Assembly: GCA_017404725.1 (NCBI GenBank)
Contig: JAFRBS010000022.1
Span: 1 to 64,000 of the forward strand
Origin: Candidatus Saccharimonadota bacterium
GTDB lineage: Bacteria; Patescibacteriota; Saccharimonadia; Saccharimonadales; Saccharimonadaceae
DNA length: 64,000 nucleotides
Direction: 5' to 3'
Shown: one piece after another, positions 33,101 through 42,700 of the stretch
Position numbering within the stretch: position 1 is the first letter of the stretch
Layout: each line of letters starts with the position of its first letter
Program-made: the position numbers and the translations under genes
The notes under the pieces: model-generated
The model's input: only the letters and a program-made list of their open reading frames with translations
Database searches by the model: none
What the model was told of the DNA's origin: nothing

Positions 33101-33718
33101 ATGCAAGTCATCCTAGGCACCAAAGTTGGTATGACCCAGATCATCGGCGAGGATGGTATCGTGACCCCTGTTACGATTATCCAAGCTGGCCCGGCTACTG
33201 TGACTCAGATTAAAACTGTCGAAAAAGACGGTTATAACGCAGTACAGCTCGGTTACGGTCAGGGTAAGAATCTGAGCAAGGCGGTTTCCGGTCACGCCAA
33301 AAAGGCCGGAGAAAATCTCAGCCCTAAAGTCCTGAAGGAGTTTAGAACTGAGGAGGCTCCAGAGGCTAAACTCGGCGATGTCCTGACGGTTGAACAGTTC
33401 AACCTCGGCGACAAAGTCACTATTACTGGCACCTCTAAGGGTAAAGGTTTCGCCGGTACAGTTAAGCGCTGGAACTTCATTGAGTCCCGGAATACCCACG
33501 GCTTTAAGGGGAACATCCGTCGCGTCGGTTCGATCGGCTCGATGTACCCACAAAAAGTCTGGAAGGGCAAGAAAATGCCGGGCCGTATGGGCCACGATCA
33601 GGTTACCGTTAAGAACCTCGTCGTTGCTTATATCGACAAAGAAAACAATCTCCTCGGGGTTAAGGGCGCAGTCCCTGGTCCGAAAAAAGGAGTAGTAAGC
33701 GTGGAGGGAAAGGAGTAA
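33101..33718 (+). CDS. rplC: Ribosomal protein L3
   Basis: 205 residues: starts MQVILGTKVGMTQI, has VTITGTSKGKGFAGTVKRWNF and GSIGSMYPQKVWKGKKMPGRMG, the conserved L3 loop near the peptidyl-transferase centre. First gene of the operon; rpsJ (S10), which usually comes before it, is not here. AAAGGAAAC before ATG. Confidence 0.97.
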   Translation: MQVILGTKVGMTQIIGEDGIVTPVTIIQAGPATVTQIKTVEKDGYNAVQLGYGQGKNLSKAVSGHAKKAGENLSPKVLKEFRTEEAPEAKLGDVLTVEQFNLGDKVTITGTSKGKGFAGTVKRWNFIESRNTHGFKGNIRRVGSIGSMYPQKVWKGKKMPGRMGHDQVTVKNLVVAYIDKENNLLGVKGAVPGPKKGVVSVEGKE

Positions 33719-33719
33719 T

Positions 33720-34322
33720 ATGGCACTAGATAAAGACATTTTCTCTCTAGAAGTTGAGAATCACGAACTACTAAAACTCGCTTACGACGCTTACCTTGCT
33801 AACTCTAGAAGCAGCCACGCGAAAACTTTGAAGCGCGGTGAAGTCAGAGGTGGCGGTAAGAAACCTTGGAAACAGAAAGGCACTGGTCGCGCTCGTTTCG
33901 GCTCGACGAGAAACCCTATCTGGCGCCATGGTGGTGTTGCCTTCGGCCGCACCGGCGAGGAAAACTTCGAAAAGAAACTCAGTAAGACCTCTAAGCGTGT
34001 CGCTGTTCGCCAGGCCCTAAGCCTCCAGAACAAAGACAAGAAAATCGTAGAGATTGCTGATTTCGCCGTTAAAAACGGTAAAACTAAGGAAGCTTTGAAG
34101 AATTTTGAAACCGCAAAGGTTTCTCTAAACGGCAAAGTTCTCTTGGTCATCCCAGAAAAAACCGAGCTAATTCTTCGCGCTACGAACAATTTGAATACCG
34201 TCAAAATCGTTCGTCCTACTTATTTGAACGTCTTTGACATCTTAAATGCTGACAAAATCGTCATCAGCGAAAAAGCTATGCCAGAACTTAAGAGCTGGCT
34301 CATCGGAAAGGAGGAGAAGTAA
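33720..34322 (+). CDS. rplD: Ribosomal protein L4
   Basis: 200 residues; the extended loop GEVRGGGKKPWKQKGTGRARFGS (in two parts, 39-61) that lines the exit tunnel is intact. One base after rplC, and overlapping rplW by one base (TAATG). Early large-subunit assembly protein; a repressor of its own operon in E. coli, but no such target is identified here. Confidence 0.96.
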   Translation: MALDKDIFSLEVENHELLKLAYDAYLANSRSSHAKTLKRGEVRGGGKKPWKQKGTGRARFGSTRNPIWRHGGVAFGRTGEENFEKKLSKTSKRVAVRQALSLQNKDKKIVEIADFAVKNGKTKEALKNFETAKVSLNGKVLLVIPEKTELILRATNNLNTVKIVRPTYLNVFDILNADKIVISEKAMPELKSWLIGKEEK

Positions 34323-34801
34323 TGGCTACTAAGACTACCGCTAAGGTTAAAAAAGTCGAAGAGAAAGCTACGCCTAGCATCATCTCCGCTCCGCGTGTAA
34401 CTGAAAAAACTTATTCCGCACAGGTTGATCGCACCTATGTCTTCGAGGTCCCAGCGAAAGCTTCGAAACAGGCCGTCGCTAAAGCCGTTGAAGAAGAGCA
34501 CAAGGTCACCGTCACCTCTGTTCGTGTACTAGTTAGAAAAGGCAAGAAAACTCGTTTTTCTCGTGGCAAACACGCCTATCCTGGTACGACTTATCGCCAA
34601 GATAAGAAATATGCCTACGTTACCCTAAAGGAGGGCGACAAAATCAAGGTAGAGGCTTTCGAAGAGGCTAACGAAGAGATGGCTAAACAGGAAGCTGCTG
34701 CGAAGAAAACTGATAAGAAAGCCGATAAGGCTGATAAGAAATCCGCAAAGACCGAAGAAAAGACCAAAAAGTCTTCGGAAAAGAAAGGAGATAAGAAATA
34801 A
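34322..34801 (+). CDS. rplW: Ribosomal protein L23 with long basic tail
   Basis: 159 residues against about 95-100 in most bacteria. The L23 core is at 20-110 (APRVTEKTYSAQVDRTYVFEV ... RFSRGKHAYPGTTYRQDKKYAYV). The last 45 residues are a Lys/Glu/Ala repeat of KKADKADKKSAK type. L23 surrounds the tunnel exit, so the tail would be exposed near the docking site of trigger factor and SRP. Starts in a TAATG overlap. Confidence 0.92.
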   Translation: MATKTTAKVKKVEEKATPSIISAPRVTEKTYSAQVDRTYVFEVPAKASKQAVAKAVEEEHKVTVTSVRVLVRKGKKTRFSRGKHAYPGTTYRQDKKYAYVTLKEGDKIKVEAFEEANEEMAKQEAAAKKTDKKADKADKKSAKTEEKTKKSSEKKGDKK

Positions 34802-35637
34802 TGGCAATTAAAGCTTATCGCCCGACTACCCCTGCGCAACGCCAGAAAACGACTCAAGATTTCGATCAGATCACCACTAAAAAGCCGATGAAATCTTTGA
34901 CCATGGCGAAAAAGCAGAATGCTGGGCGCAACAACAGCGGTCGTATTACCGTTCGCCATCGTGGCGGCGGGGTAAAACGCCACTACCGCATCCTGACGCA
35001 TAATTTGCCGAAGGATCTGACGCTAACGATCGAAGAAATCGAGTACGATCCAAACCGCAGCGCACGCATCGCTCGCGTTAAAGATCAGAACGGCGTTTAC
35101 TACTACGTTCTCGCTGATACGAATATGAGAAAAGGCAACAAATTCACTACCGGCGACGAAGTCGCTATCGAGGAGAGCAACCGTCTTCCACTAGAGAACA
35201 TCCCGGTCGGTACTTTCGTTTATGCGATTGAGCTTACTCCGGGCCGCGGCGCACAGATTGCTCGCGCTGCTGGAACTTCTGTCCAGCTCATGGCGAAGGA
35301 AAACGGCTACGCTACCTTAAAGATGCCATCTGGTGAAATGAGAAAAGTTCTACTTTCCTGCCAGGCATCCATCGGTACTGTTGGTAACGTTCAACATCAG
35401 AACATCAAGCTCGGCTCCGCCGGTCGTGTTCGCCGCAAAGGCATCCGCCCGACCGTTCGTGGTGTCGTAATGAACGCCGCAGACCACCCACACGGTGGTG
35501 GTGACGGTGGTCGCCACGGTTCTGGTAAAGCGCCACGCACCCCTTGGGGTCAGCTCACGCTTGGTTACCGCACTCGTCGTAATAAGAAAACTAATAAGTA
35601 TATCGTGCGCAGTCGCCACGAAGGAAAGAGGAGATAG
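34801..35637 (+). CDS. rplB: Ribosomal protein L2
   Basis: 278 residues, usual length. Conserved GRNNSGRITVRHRGGG and, near the end, GVVMNAADHPHGGGDGG with the conserved His needed at the peptidyl-transferase centre. Starts in a TAATG overlap with rplW. Confidence 0.97.
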   Translation: MAIKAYRPTTPAQRQKTTQDFDQITTKKPMKSLTMAKKQNAGRNNSGRITVRHRGGGVKRHYRILTHNLPKDLTLTIEEIEYDPNRSARIARVKDQNGVYYYVLADTNMRKGNKFTTGDEVAIEESNRLPLENIPVGTFVYAIELTPGRGAQIARAAGTSVQLMAKENGYATLKMPSGEMRKVLLSCQASIGTVGNVQHQNIKLGSAGRVRRKGIRPTVRGVVMNAADHPHGGGDGGRHGSGKAPRTPWGQLTLGYRTRRNKKTNKYIVRSRHEGKRR

Positions 35638-35640
35638 TCT

Positions 35641-35919
35641 ATGGGAAGAAGTCTAAAGAAAGGCCCATTTGTAGACGTTAAGCTACAGAAGAAAATCGAA
35701 GCTCTCTCCGCCGACGATCGAACTGTGATTAAAACTTGGGCGCGCTGCTCGACTATCTCTCCAGAGATGGTTGGCCGCACTATCGCCGTCCATAACGGTA
35801 AAGTCCACGTCCCAGTTTTCATCAGCGAAAATATGGTCGGTCATAAACTCGGCGAGTTTGCTCCAACCCGTAAATTCCGTCGCCACGGCGGTAAGAAAGC
35901 TGCAGAGGGAGGTAAGTAA
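35641..35919 (+). CDS. rpsS: Ribosomal protein S19
   Basis: 92 residues: [29 protein letters not shown] and [17 protein letters not shown] are diagnostic. Small-subunit head protein. Overlaps rplV by one base (TAATG). Confidence 0.97.
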   Translation: MGRSLKKGPFVDVKLQKKIEALSADDRTVIKTWARCSTISPEMVGRTIAVHNGKVHVPVFISENMVGHKLGEFAPTRKFRRHGGKKAAEGGK

Positions 35920-36347
35920 TGGCTGATAATACTCACTTTGCACACGCATACATCAAAGGGGTAGATAGCATGCCAAGAAAAACTGGCATCGTCGCTAGCC
36001 TCGTTCGCGATCGCTATGTTGCTGACGCTATCGTTATCTTGGAAAACACCCCACGCCGCGCTGCTCGCCCAGTCTTAAAGGCGATCCAGTCGGCGAACGC
36101 TAATCTGTTAAATGGCAAAGCTACGATCGATCCAAAGACCGTACGCATCGCTCGCATCTCGGTTACCGCTGGTACGCGCATTCGCCGCTACAAACCAGCT
36201 TCCCGTGGTCGCGCCTTGCCGTTTGAGAAAGTTTCTAGCAACATCTTTGTAGAGGTTGCTGGCGAAGAAAAAGCCGCTAAGAAGCCGGCCGCTAAGGCAG
36301 AAGCCAAACCAGCCGCTAAAGCTGCGGACAAGAAGGAGGAGAAATAA
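35919..36347 (+). CDS. rplV: Ribosomal protein L22
   Basis: 142 residues; the L22 core has VRDRYVADAIVILENTPRRAARPVLKAIQSA (in parts) and the tunnel loop RARISVTAGTRIRRYKPASRGRA-like region VTAGTRIRRYKPASRGRA. A Lys/Ala tail of about 25 residues is extra. Overlaps rpsC by one base. Confidence 0.95.
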   Translation: MADNTHFAHAYIKGVDSMPRKTGIVASLVRDRYVADAIVILENTPRRAARPVLKAIQSANANLLNGKATIDPKTVRIARISVTAGTRIRRYKPASRGRALPFEKVSSNIFVEVAGEEKAAKKPAAKAEAKPAAKAADKKEEK

Positions 36348-36973
36348 TGGGACAGAAAGTAAATCCATTATCTTATCGTCTTCAAGTCAGTAAAGATTGG
36401 TCTTCGAAGTGGTTCACTAAGAAAGCCGACTTTCGCCATTGGCTAGTCGAAGACATTAAGATCAGAGAAACGATTGAAAATCGCTTCAAATCCCGCCCGA
36501 CTATCGCTAAGATTAACATTGAGAGAAGCAGTAATCTGACTACGATCACGATTTTGACCAACAAAGCCGGTGCTGTCATCGGTAAGCAGGGCGCAGGCAT
36601 CAATGAACTGAAAGCTGAGCTCGAGAAATTCGTTTCCCAGCCAGTTCGCCTGAACGTTGAAGAAGTTAAAAAAGCTGAACTTTCCGCTAAATTGGTCGCC
36701 GAGAACATCGGTTTCCAGCTCGGCAAGCGCATGAACTTCCGCCGCGCCGTTAAAATGGCCTGCCAGTCCACTATGGCTGCCGGGGCTAAGGGCGTGCGCA
36801 TCGAAGTTTCTGGACGTTTGAACGGCGCAGAAATGTCTCGTCGCGAGAAGTTTATTGAGGGCTCGGTTCCTCTACATACTCTCCGCGCCGACATTGATTT
36901 CTACTGCCACCACGCCCAGACCGTCGCCGGCATCGTAGGCGTTAAAGTTTGGATCTATAAGGGGGAGAAATAA
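36347..36973 (+). CDS. rpsC: Ribosomal protein S3
   Basis: 208 residues: MGQKVNPLSYRL start, KH domain with GAVIGKQGAGINEL (GxxG loop GKQG), and a C-terminal domain with GRLNGAEMSRREKFIEGSVPLHTLRADIDF (in parts). Binds mRNA at the entry of the small subunit. Confidence 0.97.
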   Translation: MGQKVNPLSYRLQVSKDWSSKWFTKKADFRHWLVEDIKIRETIENRFKSRPTIAKINIERSSNLTTITILTNKAGAVIGKQGAGINELKAELEKFVSQPVRLNVEEVKKAELSAKLVAENIGFQLGKRMNFRRAVKMACQSTMAAGAKGVRIEVSGRLNGAEMSRREKFIEGSVPLHTLRADIDFYCHHAQTVAGIVGVKVWIYKGEK

Positions 36974-36975
36974 TT

Positions 36976-37395
36976 ATGGCTATTTTAACACCTAGAAAAA
37001 CCCCGCATCGCAAGGTGCGCAAAGGCAAGAATAACGGCATCGCTACGCGTTGCAACTCCGTCGATTTCGGCGAATGGGGCTTAATGTCGCTCGATAACGA
37101 GCGCGTAACCTCCCGCCAGATTGAGGCGGCGCGTCAGTCGATTACCCGCTACATTAAGCGTGGCGGTAAAATCTGGATTCGCATTTTCCCGCATACCCCT
37201 GTTACCAAGAAGCCTCTTGATGTGAAGATGGGTGGCGGTAAAGGTGAACCACAGTACTATGTTGCGAAAGTTAAAGCTGGGACCGTGATGTTTGAGCTCG
37301 CCGGCGTGACCGAAGAACAGGCTCGCGAGGCGCTTCGCCTAGCATCCCATAAGCTTCCAGTTCGTTGTAAGATTATTAAGAGAGAGGAGTTTTAA
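36976..37395 (+). CDS. rplP: Ribosomal protein L16
   Basis: 139 residues: starts [17 protein letters not shown], with [22 protein letters not shown] and [18 protein letters not shown]. The next gene is rpsQ, one base after the stop, with no rpmC between. Confidence 0.97.
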   Translation: MAILTPRKTPHRKVRKGKNNGIATRCNSVDFGEWGLMSLDNERVTSRQIEAARQSITRYIKRGGKIWIRIFPHTPVTKKPLDVKMGGGKGEPQYYVAKVKAGTVMFELAGVTEEQAREALRLASHKLPVRCKIIKREEF

Positions 37396-37396
37396 C

Positions 37397-37702
37397 ATGG
37401 CACAGACAACTCTTACTGGCGTCGTTACCTCCGACAAGCGTGACAAGACGATTACCGTCTCTATCGCCTCTCGGGAAACGCACCCGCTCTATCGCAAGCA
37501 GTACACGAAAACTCGTAAATATACTGCACACGATGAGAAGAATGAAGCCAAACTCGGCGATCGCGTCGAAATCGTCGCTTGCCGCCCGTTCAGCAAAACC
37601 GTTACCTATAACCTGGTCAAAATCGTTGAGCGTGCCCACGGCAGCGTCGAGCTAAAAGATAACGTAATGGAGGCGGAGCTTCCTGAGAAGGAGGTTAAAT
37701 AA
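37397..37702 (+). CDS. rpsQ: Ribosomal protein S17
   Basis: 101 residues; GVVTSDKRDKTITVSIASRETHPLYRKQYTKTRKYTAHDE (in parts), GDRVEIVACRPFSKTVTYNLVKIVER is typical S17, with an acidic tail of about 18 residues. Directly follows rplP: no room for L29 between them. Confidence 0.96.
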   Translation: MAQTTLTGVVTSDKRDKTITVSIASRETHPLYRKQYTKTRKYTAHDEKNEAKLGDRVEIVACRPFSKTVTYNLVKIVERAHGSVELKDNVMEAELPEKEVK

Positions 37703-38071
37703 ATGATCCAGCAGGAAACTAGATTAAAAGTCGCAGATAACAGCGGCGCCAAAGAACTTGGCGTAATCCGGGTCCTTGGCGGAACTCGCGCTCGTTACGC
37801 TCGCGTTGGCGACGTCGTCACCGCCAGCGTCAAAGACGCCTCCCCAACCGGCAACGTTAAGAAAAAGGCCGTCGTTCGCGCCGTAATCGTTAGAACTCGC
37901 GGCCAGATTCGTCGTCCAGATGGCTCGACCATCCGCTTCGACGACAACGCCGCCGTCCTGATCAACGACGATAAGACCCCTAAAGGTACGCGTGTTTTCG
38001 GGCCAGTCCCCCGCGAGTTGCGCGACCTCGGATATTCGAAGATTATTAGCTTAGCACCGGAGGTACTCTAA
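37703..38071 (+). CDS. rplN: Ribosomal protein L14
   Basis: 122 residues: [42 protein letters not shown] and [12 protein letters not shown] are all typical. Begins right after the rpsQ stop. Confidence 0.97.
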   Translation: MIQQETRLKVADNSGAKELGVIRVLGGTRARYARVGDVVTASVKDASPTGNVKKKAVVRAVIVRTRGQIRRPDGSTIRFDDNAAVLINDDKTPKGTRVFGPVPRELRDLGYSKIISLAPEVL

Positions 38072-38311
38072 ATGGCACAGAATTTGAAAACTGGCGACAC
38101 CGTTAAGGTCATTTCCGGCGATAACAAGGGTAAAACCGCTAAAATCGTCAAAATGGACAAGAAAAACGGCAAGGCAATGCTCGAAGGTATCGGCATAGTC
38201 GAACGCCATATGAAGAAAACGCAATATAACCCTCAGGGCGGAAAGAAGAAAGTCCATGTCGGCATCGATCTTTCTAACCTGAAAAAAGTTACGGAGGGTA
38301 AGAAGAAATAA
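38072..38311 (+). CDS. rplX: Ribosomal protein L24, short form
   Basis: 79 residues against the usual 100-105. The KOW motif is GDTVKVISGDNKGKTAKIVKMDK, followed by GIGIVERHMKKTQ; the C-terminal domain is reduced. Overlaps rplE by one base. Assembly-initiator protein of the large subunit. Confidence 0.94.
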   Translation: MAQNLKTGDTVKVISGDNKGKTAKIVKMDKKNGKAMLEGIGIVERHMKKTQYNPQGGKKKVHVGIDLSNLKKVTEGKKK

Positions 38312-38883
38312 TGGCAGAGAAGAAATATACCCCAAGATTAAAGGCGTTATATAACGATAAAATCGTCAAAACTCTTGAAAAAGAGCTAAAACTAGATAAC
38401 GTCAACCAAGTTCCGAAGCTCGAGAAGGTAATCGTCAGCTCCGGCGTCGGTAAAAAACGCGAAGATAAGCGCTTTACCGAGACCGTCGAGCTAACCTTGG
38501 CAAAGATTACTGGCCAGGCGACGACTTCTCGCCTCGCGAAAAAATCGATCGCGACCTTTAAGATTCGTGGCGGCATGGGTGCGCCGATTGGCTATCTGAC
38601 GACGCTCCGAAACGACAAGATGTACGAGTTCGTCGATCGTCTGATTAACGTGGCTTTGCCGCACGTCCGCGATTTTCACGGTGTTTCGCGAAAATCGTTC
38701 GACGCACAGGGTAACTACAGCCTCGGCCTGACCGAACAAACCGTCTTCCCAGAGATCACCTTCGAAGACGCGAGCGTTCTCCATGGCCTTGAAGTTACCT
38801 TTGTTATTAAAAATGGATCTAAAGAAGGGAGCATGAAGTTGTTAGAACTCTTTGGGATGCCGTTTGAAAGGGAGGAGAAATAG
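38311..38883 (+). CDS. rplE: Ribosomal protein L5
   Basis: 190 residues: [52 protein letters not shown] (in parts), [30 protein letters not shown]. Binds 5S rRNA and the P-site tRNA loop. Confidence 0.97.
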   Translation: MAEKKYTPRLKALYNDKIVKTLEKELKLDNVNQVPKLEKVIVSSGVGKKREDKRFTETVELTLAKITGQATTSRLAKKSIATFKIRGGMGAPIGYLTTLRNDKMYEFVDRLINVALPHVRDFHGVSRKSFDAQGNYSLGLTEQTVFPEITFEDASVLHGLEVTFVIKNGSKEGSMKLLELFGMPFEREEK

Positions 38884-38884
38884 T

Positions 38885-39154
38885 ATGGCGAAGAAAAGCG
38901 CAGTTCTCCGTGACCAAAAACGGCAGAAAATGTACGAGAAATATAAAGCCAAGCGCGAAGCTTTGAAGGCGGCGGGTGATCTTGAGGGGCTCCAGAAGTT
39001 GCCTCGAAATTCCAGTCCAACTCGCCTTAAAAACCGCGACCTCTTGGACGGTCGTCCGCGCGGTTATATGCGCCGCTTCGGGCTTTCCCGTATCAATTTC
39101 CGTGAAAAAGCAAGCAAGGGCGAAATCCCTGGTGTAACAAAGAGTAGCTGGTAA
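38885..39154 (+). CDS. rpsN: Ribosomal protein S14, zinc-free type
   Basis: 89 residues from ATG 38885 (GGAGG upstream). [36 protein letters not shown] is the S14 core, read in parts. It has no Cys, so it is the zinc-independent C-minus form, matching the zinc-free L32 and RpoC in this window. Confidence 0.96.
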   Translation: MAKKSAVLRDQKRQKMYEKYKAKREALKAAGDLEGLQKLPRNSSPTRLKNRDLLDGRPRGYMRRFGLSRINFREKASKGEIPGVTKSSW

Positions 39155-39171
39155 GGAGAAAGGAGAAGATT

Positions 39172-39573
39172 ATGTCATTACAATCAACAGATCAAATCGC
39201 AGATTTAATCACCCGTATCCGCAACGCTATGATGGTGGGGAAGACCGAAATTCGTGTCCCAACTTCGAAGCTTAAAGTTGCCGTTGTAGAGGTCTTAAAG
39301 AAGGCCGGCTATATCGACGACTATAAGATCGAGAAGGCCGAGCCGCGCGGGATCTTAAACGTGAAGATTAACGCCGAGGACACGCCGGCCCGCATTACCG
39401 AGATTTCCAAGGTTTCGAAGCCTGGTCGCCGGATTTATACTTCGGCGGAAGACATCCCGGTTATTAAATCCGGCCGCGGTATCGTGATTATCTCGACATC
39501 GAAAGGCCTGATGACCGGCCGCGAAGCCAAGAAAAACCGTCTTGGCGGCGAAATTTTAGTAAAAGTTTACTAA
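39172..39573 (+). CDS. rpsH: Ribosomal protein S8
   Basis: 133 residues: DQIADLITRIRNAMMVGKTEI, VLKKAGYIDDYKI, and the C-terminal GIVIISTSKGLMTGREAKKNRLGGEIL. It is the last gene of the operon: a terminator follows at 39591, while rplF, rplR, rpsE, rplO and secY, which usually come next, are not here. Confidence 0.97.
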   Translation: MSLQSTDQIADLITRIRNAMMVGKTEIRVPTSKLKVAVVEVLKKAGYIDDYKIEKAEPRGILNVKINAEDTPARITEISKVSKPGRRIYTSAEDIPVIKSGRGIVIISTSKGLMTGREAKKNRLGGEILVKVY

Positions 39574-39590
39574 AATAAGCATAAAAATTT

Positions 39591-39623
39591 AAAAAATTGG
39601 CCCCAAACAGGGGTCAATTTTTT
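39591..39623. terminator. Terminator of the ribosomal operon
   Basis: A 14-bp stem (39591-39604 with 39610-39623) with one G-T pair and T6 in the 3' strand. Confidence 0.88.
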
Positions 39624-39636
39624 GTGCAAAATGCTT

Positions 39637-39720
39637 GACTTTTAGTCTGGGTGGTATATAATTAAAAGTATATCAATTAATTTTTGTAGAGTGTTGAGCT
39701 CTACGAAAGGAGAAAAGGTT
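39637..39720 (+). promoter_or_regulatory. Promoter and leader hairpin of the lectin-domain protein
   Basis: TTGACT, 16 bases, TATAAT. The leader has the hairpin GTAGAG-tgttgag-CTCTAC directly before the ribosome-binding site GAAAGGAG. Confidence 0.65.
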
Positions 39721-42700
39721 ATGAATAAATCAACCAAAAACTTCGGGTACGGTTTCTCGGCCTTAGCGCTCGCGCTGAGCTCGGTAAATCTCCCGGCGAT
39801 TCTTGGTACTGCCTCGGCTAGCGCGGCTGATTGTCCGACGGGCAGTGAAACCGTCGACGCAACTTGTGTCTACACGGTAAAAACCGCTGCTGCCTTCAAA
39901 GAAGTCGCAAGCTCGGCGGCTATCGATGAGAAAACGACGGTAATCAAGCTCGGTGCAGACATCGACACGACTACAGTCGAAAACGGCGCAGTCTTCGCTA
40001 CTGCTAAGACCATCGATCTTAACGGCAAGACCCTTACTGGCGGTCTGACGATTAAGAAAGGCGCGAACGTAATCGTTAAAGATTCTTCCGCTAAGAAGAC
40101 TGGTAAAATCGTTGCGAACGGTGCAGTTGTTACCGTAAACATCGAACAGGGTGGTAACGCCGCCATCGAACTTATGGCTGGTAACTACTCTGGTACTACT
40201 TTAGTATCCCGTTCTGGCGACACGCTTGGTGGCGAGAGAGTTACGATCTCTGGTGGTGACTATACTAAGGTTGCCGCTTTGACCGACGGAACTGATTACG
40301 CTCGCTCGATTCTTCTTGCGGGTAATGTTTCCGCTGGCGTCTTCGCTGCAAGCCCGATCGACTACGTCGATAACGCTGCGCAGAACGTCGTTTCCGACGG
40401 CACTCATTACGCAGTTGCTGCTAAGACCACGCTTAACACTACCATATCAGCTGACGGTACATACAACAACGGTGGCGACGAAGAAGAAGCCCTTCTTGGT
40501 ACGCTTACCTATAGCAATACCCCTGTTGAAGACACTTACAAGATCAGCAGTGCTCTTAGCTACACCGTCACTACCGAAGATGAGGATGGCGAGGCAGTTG
40601 AGGTTGATTTCGATAATCTCTTTGTCCTAGGTGACGCTACCGTTAACAAAGACACTAAGACGACCACTATCCCTGTCTCTGTTAAGGAAGGTGCTCCGGC
40701 TGGTGCATATAAGTTAACTGTTAAGACTTCTGACATCGCTAAAGAAGCCGCTAACGTAAGCTCCGAAGAATTTGATGTCACTATCGTTGACGCTGCTGAG
40801 CAGCTTATCGGTGATTTCTTCATCGCTAAAGGCGCAGAGGATCAGGCTGTCGTAATCGACACCGACGCGGTTGCTGAATTCATCGAAGCGCAAGGCTTTA
40901 CTGGTGTAACTTACACTTCGAGCAACGCTGGCAAGGTAGCTGTTGACGCTAACGGCCAGGTTACGGTCAAGGCTGGCGCTGAGGGTGTTTACACGATTAC
41001 CGCTAACTTTGATGATGCGACCAGCTTCTCTTACAAGGTTAACGTTCTCGATACGACCGCAGTCGTTACTATCGCTGACGTAACTGACGAAGATGCTATC
41101 GTCGAAACAGATCTCGGCACCTTCACGGGTTGGGCCGACGCTACTATTAGCGACAAGGGCGAGACTACCTTTGAAGACAAGTATGATGGTGAGCACACCT
41201 GGGATCAGGAATACACGAACACCGTATTTACCCCATCCTCGAACGTTGGTACTTCTACCCGTACTTACACCCACAGCGGCGCTATCGCTACTTTGAACAC
41301 CGAGACCAACAAGATCGAGGTAAAGAAGAACAGCAAGATCGAAAAGACCGTTAAGGTCTACACGGTTAAACTTTCGAAGTCCGAAGTTGCTTTGAAATAC
41401 GACGCTACTAAGCCAGAAACCTTGGATCTTACGACCCTCGCTTTGGCTCCTAGCGACGTAGCTGTAGCAGTTGCTCTTGACGAAGCTGGTGATCCAGCCG
41501 CTACGGCTAAGGTAGACGACGAAAGTCCTGCCAGCAACGTTAAAGCTGCGCACGCAAAAGCTACGGATACCTTCGAGGTTACCTTTAGCGCTACTGGGGC
41601 CGCGAATGTTGTAGCTCCTTTAACCGTTTCGACTTACGCTGAGTCTGAAGACCCAATGGTTGCTGAAGCTGATGCTATTCAATACGTTGAAATCGGCAAC
41701 AGCGTAACCAGCACCACCGCGCTCAACCAAATCGGTTCGGGCAGCGAATTCGAAACCAGCACCGACGAAGCTACTGTTAACGACGCTAACAAAGTTGTCT
41801 ATAACGGTACTAAGAACGGTTCCGAGAAAGTCACGATCAGCGAAGTTCTCGGTGGCCAGACCATCAACACCGGTACTATCGAATATCGCACGGTTGGCCT
41901 CGACCTAGAGACTGACAGATATGTCAAACCAGGCGAAGCTTTGACCCTCACGGCTGAAGAGCTTACCGAAAACTACGGTAGCGTAAAGGTTAGCACTACT
42001 GACGCTCTAGCTACTAAGAACTCTGACGGTTCGTACACCTTTACTTCTAGCGCTAAGGCTGGTGAAACCTACACCATCACCCTCTCTGACACGCTTGACA
42101 AAGACGTACGCGCAAAGATCGGTCACGACCTAGCAGACAAGACCATCACAGTCCACGTCGATGACTACTTCATCACCTCGACCGAAGATTCCTTCGTTAT
42201 CGAGAGCGGTGAGACCTCTGATTCGTTCAAGGTCGAAACCAGCGACAAGAAATTACCAGACTACGAAATCGTTGATTCCCAAGATCAGGCCGCAGCTGGT
42301 ATTACTCTCGAGCAGGTTTCCTTCGCTAGCGGCGTAACGACCTACAAGATTAAGACAACTGCTGCTATGCCTGGCAACTACACCGTTAAATTCGCGCTCA
42401 AAGACAATCCTGTCGAGACCGTTGAAGTTAAGGTTAAAGTTACCCAGCACGTTACTATGCTCCCAGATGGCATCTACACTATCGCCAGCATCATTGATGA
42501 GAATGCAGTAATCGATATCCCTGGCCAGAGCAAGAACGACGGCGCAAGCGCTCAGGTTTACAAAGCCAACGGCACCCGCGCACAGCAGTTCTCCTTCACC
42601 AAGGATGAGGACGGTTTTTACACCATCCGCAACCTCGCTTCCGGTAAGGTCCTCGAGGCTACTGCTACTATCAACAATGGTGACGTCCAGCAAAACTCGA

